A stretch of 28,004 bases of DNA from a virus. The stretch is taken from positions 1 to 28,004 of the IMG/VR virus record IMGVR_UViG_3300042472_000180, one strand, 5' to 3'. Shown here piece after piece: positions 14,542-20,128 of this stretch (its first letter is position 1; each line of letters opens with the position of its first letter). The translations under genes and the position numbers were made by a program. Below the pieces are notes generated by a model. It saw only the letters and a program-made list of their open reading frames with translations. It made no database searches and was not told where the DNA came from.

Positions 14542-14846
14542 GTAGGGAAGTGTTTATCTATATTCTCTTTCATATCCTGATAGCTTCCTGATCTAGTAGC
14601 TACATCTTTGAACCATTGCTTCTCAAACTTATTCCTCACCCGTATTTCATCTTGAAGCATCAAGGTAGTTCCTTTCACTTCATAATCCATGATATTGATT
14701 AAATTAATATACTTTTTTTGTAAGGAGTAGAGTCTCTTGAGATTCACTTCCATCAATGCCCAATTCTTAGTTTGTTGTGCCTGTACTATCATGCCCCAAA
14801 TATCCCTATTCAGGTCATTCATTTTCTGTAGATCTTCCGCTTTCAT
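14538..14846 (-). CDS. Hypothetical helical protein, 102 aa, in the replication module
   Basis: A protein that is nearly all helical, with 'DLQKMNDLNRDIWGMIVQAQ' at the start and 'VNLKRLYSLQKKYINLINIM' further on, so a coiled-coil or helical hairpin is likely. It lies between the DUF6291-like gene and the helicase gene and overlaps the helicase start by 4 nt. That position, one nucleotide after the DUF6291-like stop, suggests a helicase loader or accessory subunit. No family is recognised and no motif proves the loader role. Confidence 0.6.
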   Translation of the reverse strand: MKAEDLQKMNDLNRDIWGMIVQAQQTKNWALMEVNLKRLYSLQKKYINLINIMDYEVKGTTLMLQDEIRVRNKFEKQWFKDVATRSGSYQDMKENIDKHFPT

Positions 14847-14847
14847 C

Positions 14848-15498
14848 TTACCACCAATTATCTTCTATAGTTGACTTCGGGTACTTAGGTGACTGTACTT
14901 CTGTACTTCCGCTGTATCCTATACTTGCATTATTCTTCAGGTACAGATTAAAGGAGTTCTGTGCTTTGCCTATAGTCATGGCTTCTCCTTCCTTTAGGAT
15001 CTTCCAATTCTTGAAGGCTTCCTTTATCTTCTTTTCATCCAGGTTATAGATCTCCTGCATCCTACTGAAGAATGGTCTATGCATTGGCTTTTCCTTTGTC
15101 ATCTCTACCTCTACTTCATCCAAAGAAATCAAAGTCTCTTTATTTATATCATTTACATTACCATTAACATTTACATTAACAGCTAGATTTGCTACATCAT
15201 TTGTAGCATTGCTAGGTTTTGCTAGACTTTGCTTAGCATTGCTAGACTTTGCTAGACCTCCCTTTTTTCCTGCCTCTGCCCTTTGCTCTTTCTTTTCATC
15301 CCACATCTTCAAATCTCTTTTCAATTGAGTCTTGATAGGAAGGAATGCTACCTTTAATAGCTTATCCTCTGTGATGGGATCTTCATCATTGACATAAGCG
15401 AAAATATGCTTGATCAACTTACCTGCATCTTCATCTGAAAGTTCATCAAAAACTTCCCTCTGATCTGTGTACAAAACGAATGATTTTTTACCCTGCAT
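14848..15498 (-). CDS. DUF6291-like replication-associated protein
   Basis: A 216-aa protein. The N-terminal domain (1-75) reads 'KKSFVLYTDQREVFDELSDE', 'DAGKLIKHIFAYVNDEDP' and 'FLPIKTQLKRDLKMWDEKKE', the arrangement I associate with DUF6291 proteins of phage replication modules. A low-complexity linker (about 78-125: KKGGLAKSSNAK, VNVNVNGNVN) leads to a second helical domain (about 135-190). Such proteins accompany helicases and resemble DnaD-type initiators in layout, so an origin-binding or helicase-loading role is inferred. The start codon lies a few bases after the U-tract of the 15503-15541 terminator, so expression should depend on read-through. Confidence 0.7.
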   Translation of the reverse strand: MQGKKSFVLYTDQREVFDELSDEDAGKLIKHIFAYVNDEDPITEDKLLKVAFLPIKTQLKRDLKMWDEKKEQRAEAGKKGGLAKSSNAKQSLAKPSNATNDVANLAVNVNVNGNVNDINKETLISLDEVEVEMTKEKPMHRPFFSRMQEIYNLDEKKIKEAFKNWKILKEGEAMTIGKAQNSFNLYLKNNASIGYSGSTEVQSPKYPKSTIEDNWW

Positions 15499-15502
15499 TT
15501 TT

Positions 15503-15541
15503 GAAAATAAAAAAGCCCAACAGGTGGTAGACTGTCGGGCT
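15503..15541 (-). terminator. Strong intrinsic terminator placed just before the replication operon
   Basis: On the minus strand AGCCCGACAG (15541-15532) pairs with CTGTTGGGCT (15523-15514), a 10-bp stem with one G-U, an 8-nt loop and a following TTTTTTATTTT tract. The ATG of the DUF6291-like gene is at 15498, only about five bases past the tract. Transcripts from the upstream early genes should stop here unless the structure is disrupted, so it acts as an attenuator for the replication genes rather than as an operon end. Confidence 0.85.
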
Positions 15542-15593
15542 AGGTTGAAATAAACCTTTTGGAATCATGCTTGCTACCACACAGGAATGATTC
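15542..15593 (-). ncRNA. Leader RNA: two hairpins upstream of the attenuator, with loop-loop complementarity
   Basis: Hairpin 1 pairs GAATCAT (15593-15587) with ATGATTC (15568-15562) around an 18-nt loop. Hairpin 2 pairs AGGTT (15557-15553) with AACCT (15546-15542) and abuts the terminator stem. The hairpin 1 loop holds GTGGTAG (15580-15574), and the terminator loop holds the exact complement CTACCAC (15530-15524), so a 7-bp kissing interaction is possible. No known riboswitch class is recognised. Confidence 0.55.
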
Positions 15594-15624
15594 TTGAATA
15601 CACGAATATAATACTTTTTTTCAA

Positions 15625-15774
15625 TTATCCTACTAGAGAGCGTTTTTTTAATTGATTAAAAATGCACATATAACTCACCCCCATTTCCATAGCTATCACC
15701 TTTGTAGGCACTCGATCCTGCCATTTTTCAAAGATGACTATCTTCTCGTATTCGGTTAGGTTTCTCCTTCTCAT
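15625..15774 (-). CDS. Small HTH DNA-binding protein, 49 aa
   Basis: This gene is below the usual size cut-off but well supported. Its ATG (15774-15772) overlaps the TGA of the 76-aa gene as ATGA. The product begins MRRRNLTEYEKIVIFEKWQD, then 'RVPTKVIAMEMGVSYMCIFN', a typical helix-turn-helix (K-V-I-A-x-E-M-G-V-S), and ends with a basic QLKKRSLVG. It is the last gene before the attenuator-like leader of the replication operon, so a regulatory role is plausible. The target is unknown. Confidence 0.65.
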   Translation of the reverse strand: MRRRNLTEYEKIVIFEKWQDRVPTKVIAMEMGVSYMCIFNQLKKRSLVG

Positions 15775-16001
15775 TTGTTCAGGTAGTATTTTGCTATGCG
15801 TTTATCATTTACATTCACCATGTCGGTGATGATATCTAGACCTTCTTCCCGAAGGTTAGATATCCTTGCTGATAGCCTGAAGCAGCCGAACATATTCAAG
15901 GCATCTAGTTGAGTGATTGAGTAGCCATTCAATAGCCACCCCTTGATCAATGCAGTCTGTGAGTCTGTGGATTTCATAGGCTTGAAATAAATTTCTTGCA
16001 C
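15771..16001 (-). CDS. Small winged-HTH-like protein, 76 aa
   Basis: The pattern 'QTALIKGWLLNGYSITQLDA' followed by 'LNMFGCFRLSARISNLREEG' and 'LDIITDMVNVN' belongs to a small phage HTH family, in which a T-x-x-D/E-A-L turn leads to 'xRLxARIxxLRxxG' and a two-strand wing ('I-T-D-M-V... RIAKYYL'). It probably binds DNA. It overlaps the upstream 101-aa gene by 28 nt and the downstream 49-aa HTH gene by 4 nt, so three small genes are translated together. Confidence 0.7.
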   Translation of the reverse strand: MQEIYFKPMKSTDSQTALIKGWLLNGYSITQLDALNMFGCFRLSARISNLREEGLDIITDMVNVNDKRIAKYYLNK

Positions 16002-16279
16002 TCATTTAGATTGATATTGAATTCTTCCTCTGTGATCTCCTTGTAGTTCTCAGCCTTGACCATATACTGAACATAGCGGATATTCTCCACCCGTATAGAT
16101 GGGAATAACTCTAGGCTGAAAATAGTATCCTTTCGGTTAGGGTAGTAGGTTACAGCTAGGCAGGTCTTTTCATCTAGCAGTTTGTAGAAAGACCAATCAT
16201 GAATAGTGAAGTATTTAGAGAGTGTGAACTCACCTTCTACTTCTACGGATTTTAGGATCTTGATTTTTAGATTCTCCAT
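15974..16279 (-). CDS. Hypothetical protein, 101 aa
   Basis: An alpha/beta protein, MENLKIKILKSVEVEGEFTL at the start, with 'FTIHDWSFYKLLDEKTCLAV' and 'ENIRYVQYMVKAENYKEITE' further on. The many aromatic residues suggest a compact fold. The leader repeats CCAAAA twice just before the ATG, like other genes here. It belongs to the early operon that starts at the 16640-16670 promoter. No family is recognised. Confidence 0.6.
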   Translation of the reverse strand: MENLKIKILKSVEVEGEFTLSKYFTIHDWSFYKLLDEKTCLAVTYYPNRKDTIFSLELFPSIRVENIRYVQYMVKAENYKEITEEEFNINLNECKKFISSL

Positions 16280-16300
16280 TTTGGATTTTGGTTTTTGTGT

Positions 16301-16402
16301 TTACAATAATTTAAGACCTAGCATATATCCCAGGGCAAAGATGGGAGATAGTGCAAGGATAGTATAGATAATTTTGCCCGTGATCTGAAGTGCCTTTTTC
16401 AT
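16301..16402 (-). CDS. Single-pass membrane peptide, 33 aa
   Basis: The ATG at 16402-16400 opens a 34-codon frame to a TAA at 16303-16301. It starts MKKALQITGKIIYTILALSP and has one hydrophobic segment over about residues 10-31, with positive residues in front. The gap between the neighbouring genes is otherwise empty. Small early membrane peptides are common in phages; function is unknown. Confidence 0.5.
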   Translation of the reverse strand: MKKALQITGKIIYTILALSPIFALGYMLGLKLL

Positions 16403-16406
16403 GATC

Positions 16407-16610
16407 TTATTTAGTTAGATTATTTCTTTGCTGAAGAATCATCTGAATGTCAAACCAATCTTCTTGATATTCACTTCTCTTGATTGAATCAAGATGTCTT
16501 CTAAATTGATCAATAATCAATTGTTCATTCACAAAGTCATATCTTTTCTGAAGATGCTTTGTCTCTACTGTTGAAAGTGCTTCCTGATTTTTAGTTATTA
16601 GATTTTCCAT
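16407..16610 (-). CDS. Hypothetical protein, 67 aa, first gene after an early promoter
   Basis: The start at 16610 (MENLITKNQEALSTVETKHL) is chosen because the frame's earlier ATG at 16679 lies upstream of the predicted promoter and transcription start, and inside the previous gene. The protein is helical and charged, with 'QFRRHLDSIKRSEYQEDWFD' near residues 35-54. The function is not recognised. It heads a set of five small genes that lead up to the attenuator at 15503. Confidence 0.6.
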   Translation of the reverse strand: MENLITKNQEALSTVETKHLQKRYDFVNEQLIIDQFRRHLDSIKRSEYQEDWFDIQMILQQRNNLTK

Positions 16611-16639
16611 TTTTTTAGGGGTTGATGTTATTTGATAGA

Positions 16640-16670
16640 CAAATCTAAACAATAGTTTAGAATATGCAAT
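16640..16670 (-). promoter_or_regulatory. Putative Bacteroidota-type promoter for the small early genes
   Basis: TAGATTTG (16647-16640 on the minus strand) is an exact TAnnTTTG -7 box. ATTG (16670-16667) lies 19 nt upstream as a 3-of-4 match to the TTTG -33 box. A start near 16634 would give a leader of about 24 nt to the ATG at 16610. Confidence 0.6.
16645..16660. promoter_or_regulatory. Candidate operator palindrome overlapping the promoter
   Basis: CTAAAC-AATA-GTTTAG is a perfect 6-bp inverted repeat with a 4-nt centre. It overlaps the 5' end of the -7 box and the spacer of the promoter. A bound repressor, for example one of the small HTH proteins encoded nearby, would block RNA polymerase. 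No U-tract follows on either strand, so it is unlikely to be a terminator. Confidence 0.45.
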
Positions 16671-16675
16671 ACCCT

Positions 16676-17005
16676 TCAAGAAAATTTTTGAATTAATTTT
16701 TTATCAGTAGCCTCCTTCACTAGATCCGCTACTAGTTTGAACTTCACATTTAGATCTTCCGCTATCTCTTTCTTAGTGTATCCCCAACAGGATAGCGTGA
16801 TCACCCTGTTCACTAGTTCCCTTGGCATCTCATTCACTAGATTAGATCTAGGATTATTTGAAGACACCCCTAGGATCACATACAGGATGTAGTTCACGGA
16901 TGTCAATCTCACACCCATGATCTCAGCTATCTGATGCTTGGTATGTCCTTGGGTGTATAGTTCCCGTACCAATGGGACTAGTGCTTCATGCTTGCAAGTT
17001 GCCAT
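16676..17005 (-). CDS. Tandem helix-turn-helix regulator, 109 aa
   Basis: The protein holds two HTH units. The first is 'GHTKHQIAEIMGVRLTSVNY' (about residues 19-38), the second 'GYTKKEIAEDLNVKFKLVAD' (about 76-95). The halves share the pattern G-x-T-K-x-x-I-A-E-x-x-x-V, so internal duplication is likely. It could bind an inverted or direct repeat in DNA, and the palindromic sequence just downstream (16645-16660) is a natural candidate. It overlaps the preceding 48-aa gene by 28 nt. Function as a transcriptional regulator is inferred from the motif. Confidence 0.75.
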   Translation of the reverse strand: MATCKHEALVPLVRELYTQGHTKHQIAEIMGVRLTSVNYILYVILGVSSNNPRSNLVNEMPRELVNRVITLSCWGYTKKEIAEDLNVKFKLVADLVKEATDKKLIQKFS

Positions 17006-17124
17006 AGTCTCTCAAAGGTTTCATTGAATGGTAGCTTTTCAGTTTGACAGGTAGACTTCACCCCCTTGGGGGCTAGATCTCCAGGTCGCTTGATGAATTT
17101 TCCTAGGTATAGATAGCTGTTCAT
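16978..17124 (-). CDS. Small hypothetical protein, 48 aa
   Basis: The ATG (17124-17122) overlaps the TGA of the Gp157 gene as ATGA, which supports coupled translation. The product starts MNSYLYLGKFIKRPGDLAPK and is basic. It ends within the start of the tandem-HTH gene. Gene density and the coupled start support a real gene, although there is no recognised family. Confidence 0.5.
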   Translation of the reverse strand: MNSYLYLGKFIKRPGDLAPKGVKSTCQTEKLPFNETFERLWQLASMKH

Positions 17125-17603
17125 TTTATCTGAAGGTTGAAGTTCTCAATAATTCTAGCACCGAATACATTCTCACCTTTTTTGATAGCTTCTTTAATTG
17201 CCATCTTATCAGCAGTCACTACATTCTTCACATTCTGAAATGAAGAAGGCAGGGCTTCTACTACATCTACCTCCACCGCTTCGGATCTTCTTAGTGAGAT
17301 CTTGAATATGGGTGATTCTATCTTCTCTATTCCGCTTACTAGCATGGCTTTCTTGAGGCTTTCTGTTAACCATGTGACCTTCTTATCTCTGCTCTCCTTC
17401 ATTGCCTTGAGTCGCTTGATTTCGGCATCTATTTGATCAGCCTCACTTTGGTAGTTGGCTATGACCTTTGCATAGTTTATGCCCTTGCTCTGTAGCTGCT
17501 CCTGATTGATCAGCAGTTCTGCTTCTAGTTCAGGTGTGAGTTCTTCGGTTTCAAGAAGCACAGCTAGATACTGCGCTTCCTGAGTGATTTGATATAGGTT
17601 CAT
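17121..17603 (-). CDS. Siphovirus Gp157-family protein
   Basis: A 160-aa protein from the ATG at 17603, chosen over 17615 because it makes an ATGA overlap with the upstream gene. The layout follows the Gp157 family: MNLYQITQEAQYLAVLLE at the start, 'LEAELLINQEQLQSKGINYA', a long charged coiled coil ('SEADQIDAEIKRLKAMKESR'), 'LTESLKKAMLVSGIEKIESP', and a short beta C-terminus. In streptococcal phages the family has been linked to phage DNA replication and phage resistance. It is usually found beside recombination genes, as here next to ERF. Confidence 0.82.
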   Translation of the reverse strand: MNLYQITQEAQYLAVLLETEELTPELEAELLINQEQLQSKGINYAKVIANYQSEADQIDAEIKRLKAMKESRDKKVTWLTESLKKAMLVSGIEKIESPIFKISLRRSEAVEVDVVEALPSSFQNVKNVVTADKMAIKEAIKKGENVFGARIIENFNLQIK

Positions 17604-17935
17604 AGTTCGCTCCAAGTTGGTTTTAATACCTTGTATCCTTTTGCCTTCAAGATGTTGATCATCTCTTCATCTGATAGTTCAGCCTTGACAGGAGCAGGTT
17701 CTACTGCCTCCACCTTCAAAGGGATTTCAATCTGTACTTCTTTCTTTTTCCATAGGAATTTGTTGATCCTTTCGCTATTGTTTAACAGGAATGAGAGATG
17801 AAAGTCACTCTTGATCTCTTCCTTCCTGATCCCTGTCTTCCGTAGCTTGGAAAGGAATTTGTGAGATGAGAACACGGAAGGCATTGAAGTGATAGCCTTG
17901 CTGTAGAATTCGGATGCATTTAAATTGTTTTTCAT
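17600..17935 (-). CDS. Hypothetical protein, 111 aa, with a C-terminal helical motif
   Basis: A basic N-terminal part (residues 1-65, 'FLSKLRKTGIRKEEIKSDFH') is joined by a Pro/Glu/Val linker to a short C-terminal unit, 'LSDEEMINILKAKGYKVLKP' (about 87-106), which could be a small helical binding motif. The leader contains AACCAAAAACC just before the ATG. It lies between ERF and Gp157 in the recombination block. A role in recombination or replication is likely by position only. Confidence 0.6.
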   Translation of the reverse strand: MKNNLNASEFYSKAITSMPSVFSSHKFLSKLRKTGIRKEEIKSDFHLSFLLNNSERINKFLWKKKEVQIEIPLKVEAVEPAPVKAELSDEEMINILKAKGYKVLKPTWSEL

Positions 17936-17956
17936 TTTGATTTTTGGTTTTTGGTT

Positions 17957-18508
17957 TTAGATAAGTCCTTCAATAATTTCTTTTTGATCACTTGTTAATG
18001 TGTATTTCTTTAGTGCCTCCTTGGCTGTCTTCTGCTGATCAGGTGTGCCATTCAAGTACTGAACTATGCCTGAGAACTGCGCTTCTGTAGGTGCTACCTT
18101 AACAGGTGCAGGTGCTTGTCTCAAAGGCTTCATAGCTGCCTCTGCATCATCATCTGAGATAGCTAGGTTCAATACTGAAGTCAAGCCATATCTTCTAGCA
18201 TAACTCAAAGCAGACCCCTGTGCCTGGGGATCATTCTGCCGTACTACCTGAAGTGTGTAGGTAGCTGATAAATACTCCCCACTATCAGCATGAATGAGCA
18301 TAGTGGTGAGACCATCTCCATCAGGGAACTGTGATATCACAAGCCCTGCCTTCTCCATAGGTTCAGAGATCTCTGTGATGATGTGCGGAAGGCTTGCGTA
18401 GTTTGACTTGAAGAAGGGATTCTTTGCATCCTTGCTGATGCGCCCTACCATAGCGTGAAACTTGGCTAGTCCTTGGGTAAGGTTTTGAATACTAGGTGAT
18501 CTTTCCAT
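17957..18508 (-). CDS. erf: ERF-family single-strand annealing recombinase
   Basis: A 183-aa protein with the ERF superfamily signature: 'ISKDAKNPFFKSNYASLPHI' (about 24-43), 'EKAGLVISQFPDGDGLTTML', and 'QNDPQAQGSALSYARRYGLT' (about 91-110), the QaxGsaxsYARRYgL motif. ERF proteins bind single-stranded DNA and promote annealing of homologous strands, acting in phage recombination and concatemer formation. The C-terminal 45 residues form a helical tail. The RusA and SSB-like genes in the same block complete the pathway. Confidence 0.9.
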   Translation of the reverse strand: MERSPSIQNLTQGLAKFHAMVGRISKDAKNPFFKSNYASLPHIITEISEPMEKAGLVISQFPDGDGLTTMLIHADSGEYLSATYTLQVVRQNDPQAQGSALSYARRYGLTSVLNLAISDDDAEAAMKPLRQAPAPVKVAPTEAQFSGIVQYLNGTPDQQKTAKEALKKYTLTSDQKEIIEGLI

Positions 18509-18525
18509 TTGGTTTGTTTATTTGG

Positions 18526-18780
18526 TTAATAGTTTCTTTCAATTTCGATTTCTAGTTCCATCATCATGGATCTAGTAGGTACTACCTCAAAGCCGTGTTC
18601 ATAGGATGATAGGCTTCTAGTGTAGTCTATGGTGATCTCCATCTCACCATAGGCAGGGGTGAATTCGGTTTCATCTTCACCTGTGTGTTCGATGGTGTAG
18701 TCTCCTATCCAAAGGTAGTCTTGACCTTCGTAGGTGAATGTGATCTCTTGATCGTAGAAGTTTTCTGAATCGTAGTTCAT
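18526..18780 (-). CDS. Hypothetical acidic protein, 84 aa
   Basis: A strongly acidic beta-rich protein, MNYDSENFYDQEITFTYEGQ then 'DYLWIGDYTIEHTGEDETEF', ending 'MMMELEIEIERNY'. No signal peptide or membrane segment. The gene lies between the 83-aa gene and erf. Acidic small proteins of this kind can mimic DNA, but there is no motif that shows it, and I recognise no family. Confidence 0.6.
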   Translation of the reverse strand: MNYDSENFYDQEITFTYEGQDYLWIGDYTIEHTGEDETEFTPAYGEMEITIDYTRSLSSYEHGFEVVPTRSMMMELEIEIERNY

Positions 18781-18801
18781 TTTTTTTAGGGTTTAAAGTG
18801 T

Positions 18802-18817
18802 GCCCCCTTTCGGGGGC
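18802..18817. repeat. GC-rich hairpin with tetraloop between early genes
   Basis: GCCCCC and GGGGGC flank TTTC (GAAA on the minus strand, a GNRA-type tetraloop). The minus strand lacks a U-tract afterwards and the plus strand has only three T. It may stabilise RNA or be a weak terminator between the 83-aa gene and the 84-aa gene. Confidence 0.5.
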
Positions 18818-18822
18818 TTTGA

Positions 18823-19074
18823 TTATATTCTTCCTGTGATTTCAATAGCGTTTCCGTAATTGTATCTATGGCTACTTTTAGTTCCTGTTTTTAAGAAATT
18901 CAAGTGCCTTTCATAAAAGGTCTTTACTCCATCCCTATCACAAACATCTAATATTCTAAGAACAAAAGTTTTATCCTTTACTTCTACAACTACCCCTTCG
19001 ACAATCATTCCTCCTCTTTCTTCAAAAGTTACTATGTGACCTACTTCTACATTTTCAAATTTTCTTGCTTTCAT
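18823..19074 (-). CDS. Hypothetical protein, 83 aa, first gene of the minus-strand early operon
   Basis: A small protein with a beta-barrel look: 'ENVEVGHIVTFEERGGMIVE' and 'GVVVEVKDKTFVLRILDVCD' resemble SH3- or KOW-like strands. It has its own promoter upstream (19135-19165) and an AACCAAA leader, so it is probably one of the first genes expressed. The divergent plus-strand operon begins 146 bp away. The function is not recognised. Confidence 0.6.
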   Translation of the reverse strand: MKARKFENVEVGHIVTFEERGGMIVEGVVVEVKDKTFVLRILDVCDRDGVKTFYERHLNFLKTGTKSSHRYNYGNAIEITGRI

Positions 19075-19098
19075 GGTGTTTTTGGTTTTATGTGCTTG

Positions 19099-19112
19099 TT
19101 TGATGAATCAAA
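19099..19112. promoter_or_regulatory. Candidate operator in the divergent intergenic region
   Basis: TTTGAT-GA-ATCAAA is a perfect 6-bp inverted repeat with a 2-nt centre. It lies between the predicted minus-strand transcription start and the ATG at 19074, so bound protein could block early transcription. Confidence 0.35.
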
Positions 19113-19134
19113 TATCGCAGGAATAAATTAGAAT

Positions 19135-19165
19135 AAAAAATATTTGTGAAATTATTTTCGACAAA
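19135..19165 (-). promoter_or_regulatory. Putative Bacteroidota-type promoter of the minus-strand early operon
   Basis: The minus strand has TTTG (19165-19162), a 19-nt spacer, and TATTTTTT (19142-19135), which matches TAnnTTTG in all but the final G. The start would lie near 19128, about 55 nt before the ATG at 19074. It is the only match in this 146-bp gap with the full -33 box and normal spacing. Confidence 0.55.
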
Positions 19166-19220
19166 AAGTGAGATTTTTTTCAAGCCTATCTTTTTATCCC
19201 TATAACTTGCAAATAAAAAC

Positions 19221-19472
19221 ATGGAAGAATCAGAGATCTTGAATCCTTTTGGATATGGCAAAGCCTCAAAGGTTATGGATGAGAACCGCAAGCCTACGGA
19301 ATGGTGGGCAGACTATGTGCAGTTTAATGAAGTAGTAGCAGAAAATGAATTCTATGTCCTATTTGAGGATGGCTTCCTGATCAAGAAGGGAAAGTCAAAG
19401 TTCCAAAGCAGTCAATACTTGAAAGGGGATAGGTTCAGATCCTTCAAAGAGTTCCATGAATCGGCAGGCTAA
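19221..19472 (+). CDS. Hypothetical protein, 83 aa, first gene of the plus-strand operon
   Basis: It starts MEESEILNPFGYGKASKVMD and contains 'WWADYVQFNEVVAENEFYVL' and 'DGFLIKKGKSKFQSSQYLKG', with a mixed alpha/beta composition. It is on the opposite strand from nearly all other genes. The minus-strand frame that overlaps its first part lacks a supporting context. Its end overlaps the next small gene by 17 nt. No family is recognised. Confidence 0.6.
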   Translation: MEESEILNPFGYGKASKVMDENRKPTEWWADYVQFNEVVAENEFYVLFEDGFLIKKGKSKFQSSQYLKGDRFRSFKEFHESAG

Positions 19473-19551
19473 ATCCTTCTTGATAGTAGTAGGCTTATCT
19501 CTTATCTTTGCCTTGATCATTATAGCCATTTTTGAATACCTTATCACATGA
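19456..19551 (+). CDS. Single-pass membrane peptide, 31 aa, in the plus-strand operon
   Basis: The ATG at 19456 opens a 32-codon frame to the TGA at 19549-19551. The peptide starts MNRQAKSFLIVVGLSL and is hydrophobic from about residue 8 to 27, so a single transmembrane helix with a basic front is expected. Its stop codon overlaps the start of the next gene as ATGA, and its start lies within the preceding gene. That double coupling is good support for a real gene. Confidence 0.55.
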   Translation: MNRQAKSFLIVVGLSLIFALIIIAIFEYLIT

Positions 19552-19811
19552 ATGATTTTTCACATTTAGTATCTGCCTATCTCCTAGAAATCCGTGAACT
19601 CCTGATCAACAAAAATATCAAGTACGGGAACTCAGCCCTTGAACCCCTAGGTGTGTTCTCTCAGATGTCCGCAAAAGAAGGACTACTCATTCGGATAGAT
19701 GACAAACTCAAGCGGATCAAAAACGGAAGCCTAGAGAATGATGATGAAGATGTCATCAATGATCTGATAGGCTACCTAGTCCTGCTGAAGATTCAGGATA
19801 AAGTTAAGTAG
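19548..19811 (+). CDS. Nucleotide modification associated domain 1 (DUF1599)-like protein
   Basis: An 87-aa protein with the pattern 'NKNIKYGNSALEPLGVFSQM' (residues 22-41), 'LLIRIDDKLKRIKNG' (46-60) and 'DDEDVINDLIGYLVLLKIQD' (65-84). The YGNSA, RIDDKL and ED-x-x-x-DLIGYLVLL elements are the core of the Nmad1/DUF1599 group, which is predicted to be an all-helical MazG-like fold linked to nucleotide or base modification in phages. The acidic residues E/D at 66-72 could bind metal. The activity of the family is mostly predicted, so the role here is an inference. Confidence 0.7.
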   Translation: MNDFSHLVSAYLLEIRELLINKNIKYGNSALEPLGVFSQMSAKEGLLIRIDDKLKRIKNGSLENDDEDVINDLIGYLVLLKIQDKVK

Positions 19812-19834
19812 AGTTTACAAAAAGGGGGTAGAAT

Positions 19835-19850
19835 GTAAGATATCCTACAC
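19835..19850. repeat. Imperfect palindrome upstream of the 65-aa gene
   Basis: TGTAAGATATCCTACA is self-complementary except for one mismatched pair. It lies between two plus-strand genes, about 37 nt before the ATG at 19887, and shares the TGTA...TACA ends with the palindrome at 20088-20106. It may be a protein-binding site. Confidence 0.3.
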
Positions 19851-19886
19851 ATTTAACAGAAAAAATAAACTAATGAATGAATAATC

Positions 19887-20084
19887 ATGCCTGATATCAC
19901 CATGTGCCTAGGGACAGATTGTCCCTACAAAGAAGGATGCTATAGGTTTACCGCTAAACCTAGTGACTATCAGTCCTACTTCATGAGTCCACCCTTCAAA
20001 GATGGAAAGTGTGAGATGTATTGGGGGGATCTTCAATCTGATATATGGAATCAATTGAAGGATATAGTCAAAAAAAAGGAATAG
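19887..20084 (+). CDS. Small Cys-containing protein, 65 aa
   Basis: It begins MPDITMCLGTDCPYKEGCYR, with Cys at residues 7, 12 and 18, and a fourth Cys at residue 42 in 'FKDGKCEMYWGDLQSDIWNQ'. The C-x4-C-x5-C plus distal C could hold zinc or an iron-sulphur cluster. Short proteins with this 'CxGxxCPxKxxCYRFTA' start occur in many phages but have no assigned function. It is the last gene of the plus-strand operon and faces the minus-strand 81-aa gene. Confidence 0.7.
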   Translation: MPDITMCLGTDCPYKEGCYRFTAKPSDYQSYFMSPPFKDGKCEMYWGDLQSDIWNQLKDIVKKKE

Positions 20085-20087
20085 AAC

Positions 20088-20106
20088 TGTAGACAACTTG
20101 TCTACA
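20088..20106. terminator. Long palindrome between convergent genes
   Basis: TGTAGACAA-C-TTGTCTACA is a perfect 9-bp inverted repeat around one base, four nucleotides after the 65-aa gene. It has no T-run on either strand. It could act as a terminator or RNA end-stabiliser for the plus operon, or as a protein-binding site. Confidence 0.45.
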
Positions 20107-20128
20107 CTTGGTAAAAATTCATGCAGTT

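Noticed and set aside
16611-16679. Longer N-terminus of the 67-aa protein from an ATG at 16679
   Set aside because: It would begin inside the preceding gene and upstream of the predicted promoter, with no support for the extra residues.
17044-17070. CCCCC...GGGGG inverted repeat as a terminator
   Set aside because: It is inside the 48-aa gene and has no T-run on either strand.
19088-19291. Minus-strand frame overlapping the start of the plus operon
   Set aside because: It crosses the divergent promoter region and competes with a better-supported plus-strand gene.
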